Positions 1 to 12,752 of a DNA stretch of 64,000 nt are shown here, piece by piece. The position numbers and the translations under genes are program-made. The number at the start of each line of letters is the position of its first letter. Position 1 is the first letter of the stretch. The stretch is taken from NCBI GenBank assembly GCA_026413225.1, contig CM048591.1, forward strand, positions 44,745,303 to 44,809,302, in the 5' to 3' direction. This DNA comes from Otis tarda (lineage: Eukaryota > Chordata > Aves > Otidiformes > Otididae). The notes beneath the pieces were generated by a model. The model saw only the letters and a list, made by a program, of their open reading frames with translations, had not been told where the DNA came from and ran no database searches.

Positions 1-3000
1 GATTCAGAAAACTCATAGTTCTGTTCCAAGACTATTTGTAGAAACCCTTTCAAACCTGCTGAGGTCTTGAGATATTATCGTAACACAGTTTTATGGCTTA
101 AGTGTCTTGCGTAGTGATACGAATGAAATACAAAGTATGCTTTTTCGTAGTTCCCAGATATTTAGTACACATTGAATCTCAGCCCCGGTAAGCTGCTTCA
201 GTAACAGTCTAAATTATATATACAATTTGGATACTTTTTCTTTAATTCTTGTATGTTGCCTGTTTCAGGTACAGACCTAGTGTTGATACTCCCTGTCATT
301 TGCAGTTTGTTTTAGAGGTAACAGCCTAATTATTCAAGCTTTAAAAACCATATCAGGTAACACAGGGGAAGCAGGGGACAAAAAGCTGTTTAGTGGCAGG
401 ACAGAGTGAACTCTGCAAAGGCTGGAGAGTTGCAGGGGGTTTTTTACAGTCTTAAGGGGAAGATGAAGTATGCAATGCTGGGATACAGTTCTGTGGTGGG
501 GATGATGCTTAATTATATGGGACATGATAGAAAACTCTGGTCGCTTGATTGCAACATATTAATTTACTCCCTCTGTGTAGTGTCAGTACTCGCAACTAGG
601 GGAGGGGGAACCCTGGGAAAAGCAGTATGATTTTCCATGTGGCAGGCATAGTTTGGGGCAGGAGCTATCTACTTTGCAATATAAATAGATGTTGTTGCAG
701 CAGTCATTGCTGTAATGAAAACTATTTCTTGATACTCACCACATTTCCTGATTGAAGTGATCTACTTCAATTATTGCAAGTATTTGAGCATTTTGATTCA
801 GCGTAGTCCAGAGAGTGATTTATATATATATTTTTTTTTTTTTTAAACAAGAAGACTACTTTTTTTTTTTTGTTTGAGGTGTTATGGTTGTTTTCTGAAT
901 ATTTTCAAGATGGAGGTACACATTGACCTAGTTTAGAACTTTATCCTGCTGTATTTTGCTCTAGCCTCATTGCGTGTTTTTTTAATATATGTTAGATATT
1001 CAATATGCATTCACAGAATATGAGTTGTTGTAAAAGAAAATGGCTTCACAATACTTGAAAAGAAATTTATATTTTGTTTACTCCAGCATTTATGTTTCGG
1101 TAGCAGTTAAAAGCAAAGGCCTCTTTGTATTAAACATAAGCAAACAAATGGAAAATCAATAGACCCCCAAACAATTCTTATGATGTGAAAGATGAGAAGT
1201 AATAGGTGAGTGGGACAAATAAGGATGGTGATGAGGAAAACAAAAAATAATGGAGTGTGTGTTTTTTGGCTGAAAATTCATGTGCTGTTTTATGAAGTTT
1301 ATTTATAATGGTTAAAAAGCTGCTTTGGAGAGAGTATAAGTCAGATTGCTCTGTTTGGGGAAAGATTTCTAAACCCTAGAAGGAATTTTGTAGTGGTTTC
1401 TGTTGTGAAACTTTGGCCAAGCTTTCTGCCTCTTCGCTTAGCATAGGTTTTTCTCTTAGGCAGAGTCCTGTCTATTAAAAGGAAAGGATAAGAAATCAAA
1501 GAGAATGTTCCTCCTTCTATTTGGTGTTGGAAGTGGTGGGAGAACAAAATGTAATAGCTGCGCCCACTAGTGCCACTTTGGTTGCAGATCTGTCAGCGTA
1601 TCTTCTGCGGGTACCGCCAACCTCTCTGATGGTGTTTGCCAGCTCCTGCCTTGGACTTTAGCTAAACCATGAGCTGGAAGCTGGTCTGAAAGGTCTCATC
1701 TTGGGCACCTGGAAAATGGGAGAGTAACAGAAGCCATGGTCTAAGATTTTGTTCTCTGCAGTCTCAAATGTAAACTGATAAGAGTTTAACCTGTAGTTCT
1801 GAAAACTTCACCCATAATGCAGCCCTAGGCAGAAGTAAAGTAAGGACATGGCTGCTGCTGTGCTGCTGTGCTTTTGTTGGCTTCGATGAGATTCTGTTAA
1901 TGTTATCTTAAACAATAGCTTTCTGTGGGTGAATCTGTATAGCAGTTATACTGTAGATATAAAACAATAACTCTCAGCTATTCTGTACCTATGCACTCAA
2001 GCAGCCGTGCAACAGTTTCTATAAATTGAGTATTGCTCTGCTGTCTTTGTAGTTAGCAGAGAAAGCTTTCTAAATCAGAAGTTACCTTTCTGTGTGTGGT
2101 GTTCTGCAACATTTCAGATTTTATTAGTGTTCAGAATGAATTCAGTTTCCAAGCACAACCACTTCCCAGAAGCCTTCGCTGTTTTACTTTTTCGAGTGTC
2201 TCGCCATCCCCCAGGCAGCTGCTGTTGGACTGAGCAATAAACATTCAAGTTGGCATTTTAGTAGTTGTCCTGAAATTGAAATATTCAATATTTTTAAATG
2301 ACTATTTTTAACAACTCCGTTTTGTTGGCAGGCTTCGGTATCACTTAGAAAATGTTCCAGTAAGAGCCAGTAAGATGTGAGGTTTTTTCAGTCTCCAAGA
2401 ATACAACTTTAATACTAAAAAAAAACTGAAGGAGATCAAAATGCAAGAAAACCAAAGCATTAAAATCCTAGAGAACTCTTTTCCTCTTTATTCTGGTTTA
2501 GGTACTAATGCTAAATTATGTCAGACTAAAAGGGAAGAAAATGTCATGTTGCTTAGTTAGTTGTTAATGGCAATATTTTACAGATTAAGATTTATCAAAA
2601 GACCCTTGATATCTTCATGGACTTGCTTTCAGAGATCAGGGGTCTAGACTTGTTCAGTTCACATAAACAGCCCTGGCTGTGGGGTATGTTGTTGGAAGAA
2701 GTATTTCCTGTAGCTGACTTGGTCTTGTCCCTGCTTAGCGCATGGACGCAGCAGAGGGGACACGGGCAGCAAGGCGGGAGCACAGAATCGCCAAATGTGA
2801 TAAAAGCTGGAAGCAGTATTAAAGTAATAGGATACCTTTTTCCATTAGTCTGTCTGGAGAACATTAGAAGTGAGCAGTGCTGGTTTCTTTTTGTGTGCAA
2901 AAGCTTAAATTAACATTCTTCCTCCCTTCCCTCTTCCTCTTTTGGTGCCCCACAGTGATTAATAGTGCGGAAAGCTTTGGGGCATATAACAAACTTCTGA

Positions 3001-3891
3001 CTGATCACCCTGAACCCTCTATTCCCAATAGATGATTCCTGGCAGCTGGTATAATTTCTCTCTGAGCTCTGTTTGAATTATTTATTTGTTCATCCAACAA
3101 GCCTATTAAACAGAGCACTTAAGCACTTGCTACATCAGACTTCTTGTGCTTTTTCTTTTTAGGTTACGTTAGGTTCAACCAACTTGAAAATTATAGATTC
3201 TGGAGTCAGGTGACTTAACTATAAATATATATACATATATAGATAGATATATAATGTGAGTGCCACAAACATAACATCCATGCGTCTTTACCATGTGATG
3301 ATGGGTGGCCTGTGAGTCATTGCACTAGAATATGCCTCAAAATGTGTTGGTACAACACTTGTTTTGTGGGTCACTTATTAGTGTTGTGTTTCTTTGTTCA
3401 CAGTAAGAATATCATACAATTGCTTGTGTAACAGATAGAAATGCCACTCTTAAAAAATATACATTTGTATGTCTGGTTGATTCCTGAAATTATGCACTGT
3501 AAATTATTCTCTTTTTTTAAATTCCTTCCAAGCCCAAACAAAATAGAATTGCTTAGCACATGTATTCAATTAAAATCTCACTTAATAAGCTATGATTATG
3601 GTTCAATAAGATAAGCATGATTTAGATCTGATCTAACTATAGTAATGAAAACCGTGGAAAATGGGTCTTAATTGAGCCCCAGCACAGAGTCTTGCAGAAC
3701 ACAGAGTCTTGCAGAACACAGACATGTAAACCCTGAGGTCTTTCAGAAACCAGCTAGAAGTTCTTGTTGTATTTCAAGCATATTCTGGAACCACGCAGGT
3801 TATCACAATCTTTTCCTCTTTGGTTTGTTTCCATTTAATTGCTTAGTCAGTAGAGATCTTTATTCACAAATGGCATTTATTTTCCTCCTAG
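1..3891 (+). other. AOPEP: AOPEP intron, 5' end outside window
   Basis: This is non-coding sequence upstream of the first visible AOPEP exon. I looked for a further exon with acceptor, open frame and donor and found none I could defend. It is AT-rich with poly-T runs near 830-870 and a short TA-rich tract near 3222-3255. It ends in a pyrimidine tract and the AG acceptor at 3890-3891. Intron status is inferred from the acceptor and from the missing N-terminal part of the protein. Confidence 0.75.
3684..3721. repeat. 17-bp direct tandem duplication
   Basis: The unit ACAGAGTCTTGCAGAAC is present twice back to back, followed by the first bases of a third copy. It lies about 170 bp before an AOPEP exon. 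It looks like a local slippage duplication. Confidence 0.85.
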
Positions 3892-4008
3892 CTTCTCCCT
3901 GACCAGCTGGTCTTACTTCTGGAGTCTCTCTTGGAGGAGAAGACATTGTGTCCTAGAGTACTGCAGTGCTTGGAGAAAACATACCAGCTCCGGGAGCAAG
4001 ATGCTGAG
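3892..4008 (+). CDS. AOPEP: AOPEP coding exon (antepenultimate)
   Basis: AOPEP (aminopeptidase O, C9orf3) is an M1-family zinc aminopeptidase related to leukotriene A4 hydrolase. This exon encodes 39 residues starting LLPDQLVLLLESLL and ending KTYQLREQDAE. They belong to the helical C-terminal domain, not to the catalytic centre, whose HEXXH-type motif lies upstream of the window. The exon has a pyrimidine-rich acceptor (CCTCCTAG) and a GTAATT donor. It is 117 nt long with phase 0 at both ends, so it joins in frame to the exon at 22459. The identification rests on my memory of the vertebrate AOPEP C-terminus, where DAE runs directly into VRHRWCEL. The paralogues RNPEP, RNPEPL1 and LTA4H have clearly different tails. 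Confidence 0.9.
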
Positions 4009-6235
4009 GTAATTCACTTTAAAAACAGACACCATTGCATTGCTGACTGATAGTGTTCCACTAGGATCCAGACTTATTCAAATTCTTTTTTCCGTCTCTA
4101 AATCTGAAATAGGATGTTCTTAACTCCAGTACTGTTGCATCTTCAGATGCCTTAATTACTCAGTATTTCTGTGTGTTTTGTGTAGGCTCAGGTGTGTTTG
4201 CATACCATGATAGTAGGAGACAGGGCAGGTTAGATGTCATTACTGTTGTACCTTGGGCAGCATATTTGCTCGAGTGTTACATTTCTCACTATGTCATGAT
4301 GACTATGTATTAGATCCCAGCTCATTTTAGTTGTGTGTATTGTCTCCAAATGCAGTCATGTCTGTTATGGTCTAAAATTATTCTTCCCTGTGGCCAGCCC
4401 ATATTTTTCCTCCATGGGTGCTCCAAAGTTTCCCTCGGGATTTAGAAAAATTTGCTTTCCAGAGAGACTACAGCATGTTCTGGTTTTGGGCATGAGTTTA
4501 AGGGACGATCAGTGCTTTACAGTTCCTTCTAGTAAGTGCCAGGGCTATTACCAGTCCCTGAAGAAAACACTGTATTTATTATATAATATTGTAAATGTGC
4601 TTTCCCCATCACAGGCGCATAAGAAGCCAGCATCCTTGCTCCAAAGAGCTTAATGTCTTTGGGGGATAAACCAGTAAATCCTTATTACCACAAGCAGTGC
4701 TGGCTATTTTGTAGAGTCCCAAGGATTTCTTAAGCTGGGAGAGTTGTGACAATTAAGGCAGCAGAAGCTATGACTGAGAGCACCCAAAGCAATGAGTCTT
4801 TGCTTCGAGTACGTAGTATTCAGGAGGGGAGGTAAGAAGATGGAATCAGTCACGAAAATAAAGTATGTGTGGATTTATCTCTAAACAAGGGTCAGCATAT
4901 GATCAAACTAACGTGCAATGAGGAAGCATGGTAAACTTAACAGGGTATTTGACTCCTGTTTAATTAAAAACTACTGTGAAGGCTGCGGAAAGTCAGTGTG
5001 CATGACTTACCCTGTTAGAATTGGAACTTTATGGCAATAATCAAAACAGAAGGAGAGAGTAAAATCTCTCTTGTAACTCTTATCCTGAAGTTCCTGGGTG
5101 GGTGCTTATAAACACTTGGGAATCCAAACATTAACATAAAGATTGATAGAACAGAGGTCTAGCTTTTTCTCAGAAAAAAAAAAAAAGGATAACATTTTGA
5201 CTGTTGCCGTTTACTACAGCTTTTTACTTTTTTTGTTGATTCAGATTTCCAAATGCCAGATTTGTTTTTAATTAGTACGTGAACTAACATTTGTATTTAT
5301 AGATATTAGAATATATTTTAATTGCATCTGAATACCAGTGAAATGTCAGGGGTTCTATAATGGGAAGAGGAATAAATAGGGAGATAGATCAAAGCAATAG
5401 CTCTGGTGTTGCAGCTTCATGCCTGTGAACTGTAAGCACCAGACCACAAGCGCTGGTTTCTCAGGTTTTTCCTTTCTCTCCACTTTCACGGTTGCTTTCT
5501 TCCTTATGGTGTCATATAAAAGTACACAAGTGATCTGTCAGAATTTTTTCTTTTATTAAAAAAAACCCCACAAAATTATGGTCTCAGTGAAAGAAGCATA
5601 ATCTCCATTTTATTTTACAAGGTGAAACCAAGGGCTTAGCAGACGTTGAGAAGTACAACTAAGATAACATTACCATTAGCATTTTACCAGTCATTAGACG
5701 CCAGACACCTACAGTCCTTTAAAGGGAACGTTAGCTTACATGCCCTCACGTACCTGAGAGGAGGACCTTTCATGCCTCTTTCTCCAGTATGTGCACAGGG
5801 GATTTTTCATGTCATGACCCAGGGACAAAGAACCACAGTCCAAGCCTATAGCTGAGCTGTTCTAGTCTAGATTTGATTTGTGAAGACATTAATCACTTAG
5901 AGTGACCGTGTTGTGTTACCGGGGTTGAAATGTTCTCGGTAACTAAACATCAGAAGTGGAACATTATGAATACAAGCATAAAAAGTTGCAGGCAGGCCAG
6001 TAACAAAAGAAAACTGTAAACTTCAAAGGTTTTATTAAGGGATTTTTGTAAGTAACATTGTCATCTGTGTGTCCCATCCAGCAGCAGAAAGTTAAGAAAG
6101 AAGAACTTGGTTTTTTTTTTTTTTTTTATTTTTGACAAATAGTGTTTAAATTCACGTTAATTTTCCAGTAGAGGTTAGCAATGGTATGGCCAATAGTATG
6201 TGAAGGTGGTACTCAAAGAAGTATGGGGTTTTGTG

Positions 6236-6848
6236 TTTTTTGTGGTTTTACCCCAGCCAGCAACTAAGCCCCACACAGCCACTTGCTCACTTTCCCCATG
6301 TGGGATAGGGGAAAGAATTGGAAGAGTAAAAATGAGAAAACCTGTGTGTTGAAATAAAGACAGTTTAACAGGGAAAGCAAAGCTGTGCACACAAGCGAAG
6401 CAAAACAAGGAACTCATTCAGTACTTCCCGTTGGCAAGCAATGTTCAGCTATCTTCAGGAAAGCAGGGCTCCATCACATGTAATGGTTACTTGGGAAGAC
6501 AAACACCGTCACTCCAAACATTCCCCGCAAATGTCCCCCTGATTCCTTCTTCTTCCTGCAGCTTTATATGCTGAGCATGACACCATATAGTACGGGATAT
6601 CCTTTTGGTCAGTTGAGGTCAGGTGTCCCAGTCAGCTGAGGTCAGCTCCCAACTTCCCGTGCAGTCCCAGCCTACTCACTGGTGGGTGGAGTCAGAGGCA
6701 GAAAAGGCCTTGACTCTGTGTAAGCACTGCTCAGCAATAACGAACACATCTCTGCATTATCAACACTGTTTTCAGCACAAATCCAAAACATAGCCCCGTA
6801 CTAGCTACTGTGAAGAAATTTAGCTCTAACCCAGCCAAAACCAGCACG
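6236..6848 (-). mobile_element. ERVL-like solo LTR, - strand
   Basis: This is a fossil LTR of a family very common in bird genomes. Read on the - strand it begins near CGTGCTGGTTTTGGCTGG. It runs through a TATA-containing stretch (CATATAAAGC, about 6558-6570) and ends with GCTGGCTGGGGTAAAACCAC. No internal retroviral sequence adjoins it, so it is a solo LTR left by recombination. I see no clear target duplication and the ends are approximate by a few bases. Its moderate divergence from the family as I remember it suggests a middle age, clearly older than the element at 46363-48965. It sits antisense to AOPEP. The family assignment is from memory. Confidence 0.75.
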
Positions 6849-8062
6849 GCATTTTAAACAAAGTTTGGTCTTTAAATTGTACATAAAATGTTATCTACAC
6901 ACTCAGGAGTTGGAAGGCTTTCCCTATATCTATTCTAGGGTAGCTTACAGCATTCTTACAGCATGAGAGGGGAATATAAAGAATAGCATGTATATGTGCT
7001 GCTGAGTACTCTTGCGAGGGCAAGAATATTCCACATATTGTCGTACTTATTTGGAAAAAGTAGTGTGGATAATCTCATCTCATCAGATAAGTGTGTTGGG
7101 AGGACTAAAGGGGACAATTGCCTGGTGGATTTTACTGTTGAGATGAAATCAGTAGAGAACCAGTCTCCTGTCTCTGCACATTTTTAAAGACTGGAATGTT
7201 CTGTATGGACACTTCAGTCCTTGCAGGACACTGGCATTGAAGGACCACACCAAAGCTAGCACTGGGGAAAAGTTGACCAAGGTTGCTTCAGCCTGTTTTT
7301 CTGGAAATGTGATACATGTTCATTGGGCTTGTTTTGTGTTCGAGTTACTTTACAGCTCACTCATCGAGAAGCCTGCATAACACAGCTCGCTAACTCAAGT
7401 TTCACATATGCTACAAGAGAGCTTGTTATTGGTAGTCATTTTGTCATACACCAGTACAGCATGGGAAGTCCCTGGTTCATGTTTCTCAAAGCTTTTATAT
7501 CTGTATTTCTGAAGCATCTTTATTTCAACTTTAAAGTTCAGTGCACCTGTTGTAAAATGGCAAGCACCTGTGGGTGTCTGCACTTGCCCACGGTGACATG
7601 CAGGTCTGTCCCCAGTCAGAGAAGGTTGCCAACAGGACTGTTTGGTACTCCTGAACACTTGTTACCACATGCATGTCCAGCCTTATCAACGTAAGGGAAC
7701 ACCTTATTTCAGAAAGGAGAGGACGGTTTACAGCAGGCTGTCTGCCTTCTTTTGGTTCCCTCGTAGCAGCCAGCAGAGGAGAGAGGTGTGAGTCAGCCTT
7801 TGCCTGGAATTTAACTGTTGATCTCTCTTCGGGGAGTGCTCAAGCTGTGTCTTTCCTGGGATCTCCTCAGCAACTCAACATAGTTTCTGTTCCCTCTCAG
7901 ATGAGGTCCCACCACAGATATGTAGCTTCGGAGGAAAGTGGGTCAGTGAAAGCCTTTCTCTTCTAAGACAGACTCTGATTTGAGTGCTTCAGCTAAAAAA
8001 AAAATAATCAGAGGTAGGTAGATAACATATTTCTGATTCATAATGCATAACACATCTCAGAT

Positions 8063-8154
8063 CTAGTTGAAGATGTCCCTGCTTCTTGCAGGGAGATTGG
8101 ACTGGATGAGCTTTAAAGGTGTCTTCCAACCTAAACAATCCAATATTCTGTGAT
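8063..8154 (+). mobile_element. CR1 LINE 3' tail fragment
   Basis: This 5'-truncated CR1 remnant shows the usual 3' end: TTGGACTGGATGAGCTTTAAAGG, then CTTCCAACC and a degraded ATTCTGTGAT tail. Only about 90 bp remain and there is no coding capacity. Confidence 0.8.
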
Positions 8155-11100
8155 AGCAACCTTTAAGCTGCATGAGCCAGAAGTGAGATACTGATGGCTT
8201 AACCACGTTTCAAACTGGTCTGCCCCCAGTCTTGGATGCTACAAGAGGTTTGTAGGTCACCTGCCTAATTGCAGAATTTGTGACTCCCTCCTGTTTTTTT
8301 TCAGTCAACTTCTATAACAAACCATTGTTTCATTTTGTATTTACTGTTCAAACCTTGGAACATCTGAGATGGCACAAAACTACAAGTTTGTTTTGCAGAG
8401 ATTAAATTCACTGATGTGAATTATTTGAATTGAGCATATCCAGTATGTCTTTAAACAACATGTTGACAGTAATTAAGGTTTCGAAGTTTAAAGCTATTTT
8501 CCCCTCACTTCTCAGGTGGGCCTTGAGCCCATCCTGGCTCAGACCTTGTCAGACAAGTGGGAGGTAACTGCGTGGAAGATTGATTGTGTCCTCAGTTTTC
8601 TCTTCCTGTTCCCTATTTTCTTGCTGTGCTGTTTCCTGCTATATAATAAGATAGCTCATAGACAGGCTACATCTCCATGATGTACCATGTCCTGTGTCCA
8701 AGAAGGGCATTGTAGAAGCTGGCTGCAGTTTGAAGATGACAAAGTCCGGCTGGAAGTTCAGCTAACTGGGGAGAACTGGGGTATGTTATAAAGCAGCTAC
8801 AGTTGCCATGAGGCAGTGCAGTAGGTTAATAAAATTGAAGGTGGGTCTGGGGTTGTTTTTGTTTTGTTTCTTTCTGAGGTGGTGGTTTTCTGTAGATATT
8901 TAATTTATTCAATATCTAACATCTGGCAGAATGTGGGGAGTTGGTCTACATTGAAAGCTTCTGGTTGGTAGCATTTTTTTAAGTCGACTTAACCTTGATG
9001 GCACGTCTTTTGATATGACTGTGCAAGCTTCTCTTGTTTGAGCATAGGCTCTGGAGGACTTTCATTTTAAAAAATTGCAATCAGTTAGTTGCAAGTATCT
9101 AAAGACAGTACTGGGGGCTCTGGGTAACGCTCGTGAATCTGTTAACTAGAAGAACCCTGTGATTATTTCTGTTATTTCTATTCTAACATCTCCATTTGAT
9201 CAGGGAGATGCCTGTAATGTGCATGTATACAAGACCACAGGATGGCTGAATAGCCTGCAGAATAGTAAAGAAGGTGACAGGGCCATGAAAGCCATAGGAG
9301 AAGGGCAGGGGTGTCTGTGCGTCGATCTCAGTCCTATTTAAGGACTTAATATTTCTGCACGTGTATTTTGCTTGTTGCTGAACTATCTAAGACCTGGTGA
9401 TAAAAAATACAGAGTGTGGATGAGTCAGAAAGATTTATGGTATATTTCCTCAGACTTTTCACCATAGAGTATGTTTTTCTTTCTTTCCTACTGCAGACAT
9501 TGCTTCTTTATAAAGTATCTTGCCGGCACAGCATATGGAAACTTGCTTTGTTAGTTTTCCTTGTCTCAGCAAGTTGGCTGAAATGCTCTTGACTTACATA
9601 ATGCTTTACCTGTGTTCAGGATCATGATGTGGTATATTCTGGGGAGAGAGGAGAGACTATAACTGTTTCTGCAGAAAATGTGAGTAAAATGAGTTAAGAT
9701 CATAATATCGTCAGTCATGGGTGTGGCATAAAGCCATTCTCACACAACTGCTTCATTGTGCATGAGGTCTGCCTATGAGACCCAGGCTATGAAGTGGTGG
9801 CGTCTTATTTCACTGACAGAAATCCAGCCACACTAATACAGACGATGTAAGGTGTCTAGCATCCTAAAAGTAGTGAGAATTGTGTTTAGGACTTTGATTC
9901 ATTGATCTTTCCTAGCCCGTGAAAAGCTGGCAGACATGGAAGTACAAATGGATTACAAGGCAGTATCTGTCTTGCTGCTTCCCATCTGATGGCAACTGCG
10001 TTGAGCTGAGCGCATTCTGGTGCTGTGTGATTCAGCTGTGCCACCGGTTCTGCCTCAGCATTGTTGGAAGGCACCCTTACGGAACAGAGCTCTGTGGTGT
10101 ACACTGTAAAACCAGGTGGGAAAAGGGAACTGCTCGGGAAAGGTCAGTCCCTGCTTGCAGGCGGGCAAAGCACTTGGTGAGCTTTCTTTTCAGCGCAGCC
10201 ACTGGGCAAGCCCTCCCTGGGGGGCAGGGGCTCAGGAGCAGTCTCCAGCTTTTGAATAAAACTAGCAATGTGTTGCAAATACCTCCACGGGCTTGACAGT
10301 CTTTCTTGACTGGGCCGTGAAGCAACAGATAGGCACATTGCAGATTGCACATTGTAACCCAACAGGGAGATGATACGCGATCCTTTTCCTTAACCGATGT
10401 CATTGTTGGTATGGACCACCAATTAGTAGACAAAAAAAGGTAACAGCTTGAGTTGATTACTGTATTACGGGACATTACTTTCTTCAGAAGATAAGTGAAT
10501 ACGATGATTTTTTTTTTTTGTTTCTGCAAAAGTAAAAATAGTTTCCCTACTTATTTGGTACTTAAACATACAGCTTATTATTAAATTTCAACTTGAGTCA
10601 GGAGGAGATGCTGGGTTTTCTATATGAGAGTATGTTTTGCAGAACATACAAAGCAGCTGTGAAAATTTATCACTGATGCAAAATAAATTTCACCTGCCTT
10701 TTTGTTTCTTAGTGTTACCTTCAGAGCATTAATGTGGCACTAAAGATAGGTAAGATTACGTTGAAGAATTTTTATTTGCAATTCAATTGCAATTAACAGT
10801 TCAGTATTTAGGAACTTAGAAAAAGCTCTGTAGAGCAGTCAGCCTGCATGCCAGATTTGTTTCTGGAATAAATCACATTTAAGGTTTGTATACCCAACCA
10901 TACTACTGACGTGGTATGTTCATTAAATAGAAAAGAAAGAAGAAAAGTGAATTTTAACAAAGTGAAATCTCTGTACTGAATTATCAGTGTGATGCTTTTC
11001 ACCCTCATCCTCACAGAAATATTAGGTTTTTTCCTTGCTCTTCTCCTGATACGTCCCCTGGCACATGCTAGCAAAGAGTGTCTCACGGTCATAGAAAATC

Positions 11101-12724
11101 TTTCCCGTTTTCACTAGTAAAGGGGCTCATTTCAGAGTACAGTAGACTATCCCCCTCTCCTACAAAGTAAATGCATTGATTGGAGCAGCAGCCACTTGTC
11201 AAAAGGCCCTCTGTGATCTTGATATGTTTTAAATCTTCACCTTATTTCACATTCTTACTTGTGTTGCATCTAAATACAGATTGCACGCTCTTTGGTGCAG
11301 TTGTTATTGGTATTTCTATGGGTAAAGATAGTTTTTCACAAGCGTGCATTTACAGAAGTTGGATTTTTTTTTTTTTTTTTTCCCAATGAAAGGAACTTTG
11401 AAAAGGGTAGCTTCTAGGAATATGGCACTTACTTCCCAAAGATGAGTCCCAAAATTCGATGTGAGGCTAAGAATATTGGAACGGGATGGCGGAAAAACGC
11501 TTCCAGTAACAGCAGTGGGAGCCATCCCCTGGGACTGACTCTGACTCATGTGCCTGTCATAACTGAGTGGATGTGTTAGGATGGATTTGTAAGACTGACC
11601 AAAGGATAAATTGCAAGTAGCTACAATTCTTGTTTGTTTTGTTCCTACATGCAAACTATGGGGGCTTTTCCAGCCACTTGAGAAGAACAGAAAATCCCTC
11701 CATCAGCATTAGCTCTCTGAAGAGCATGATCAGAGCGCGAGATTTATGGAGCACTGGAAATAGCTTTGCACCAGTCAGCACTCCCAATCCCACACCCCTC
11801 CAGGAGCCAACAGCAACACATTTGTTCCAAGTGATCTCACTCGCTGCTGGGTGGCATTAACAGGAGTTTCCAAGCCCCTGACTGGTGCCGGTACCAGCGC
11901 TGTTCACTTACTGCCCCTTATTTTTCTAACTGGGACTAAATTTCCTTCTTATCTGGCAGCCCAACAATTTAGCAAGACTTGGAAGGTGGAGGAGCTGGTG
12001 GTAAGAGGGAACAAAATACAAAATTATGTTGGTTTGGGGTTTTTTTACTGCTGATCCGAAGAATCCGTGGAGGAAGGGATTGGAGATAGTTCCTGCTTTT
12101 CTGTGTCCTGTTGTCTGGAAAGGAGAATGAAGTGATGGAGTCCTCTGGGCTTTTGAAGTCAGTCCCAAAGGGCTTCTGAACTGGGTGCAACTGCTTTATA
12201 TGAAATTTTATTTCTGTGTAGGACAGTACAAACCTAGCACTGTAATACAAATGACCTGGCCTTGTCATGAAATTTAAAAGGTTTTCATATATATGATAGC
12301 ACTGACATAGCAGCTAGGATGTCAAGGAGAATGTAGTTTTAAAAATACAAAGAAAATCTCTTAGCTGTCAGCAGTAGTATATTTGTTTCACTATGAAGCT
12401 GTAGGCATTTCTGTGCTTCTGTGGTGCATCCTGTTTGTTTGTTTGTTTTTAATTCTGAAAAAAAAATAATTGAAGATACTTTTTATTTGAATAAACTGAT
12501 TTTGAGGCTACATCCAAACAGCTCATCTAGTATTTCTCATTGCTGTATAAAGGCTAACTGCAGATGCATATTACGCCTGGATAGGACCACAGAGTTGGAA
12601 AAAATCTGCTATGCTGTGAGCCTGTGAGGTCTAAATAGTGCAAGAAACAGGACAATTCAAAACTGCTAACTGTAGCTCGTTTTGACGTCAGAACCTTAGC
12701 CGCACAGATCTGGTCCCATCGCTG

Positions 12725-12752
12725 AGTCACTGGGTAAAAGTCACTGGGTAAA
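12725..12752. repeat. 14-bp direct duplication
   Basis: AGTCACTGGGTAAA occurs twice in direct tandem within the large AOPEP intron. The repeat is perfect and there are only two copies. Confidence 0.8.

Noticed and set aside
9919-10529. Overlapping 125- and 150-codon frames on opposite strands in a more GC-rich patch
   Set aside because: Overlapping frames on both strands without a known motif are expected by chance in a local GC-rich segment.
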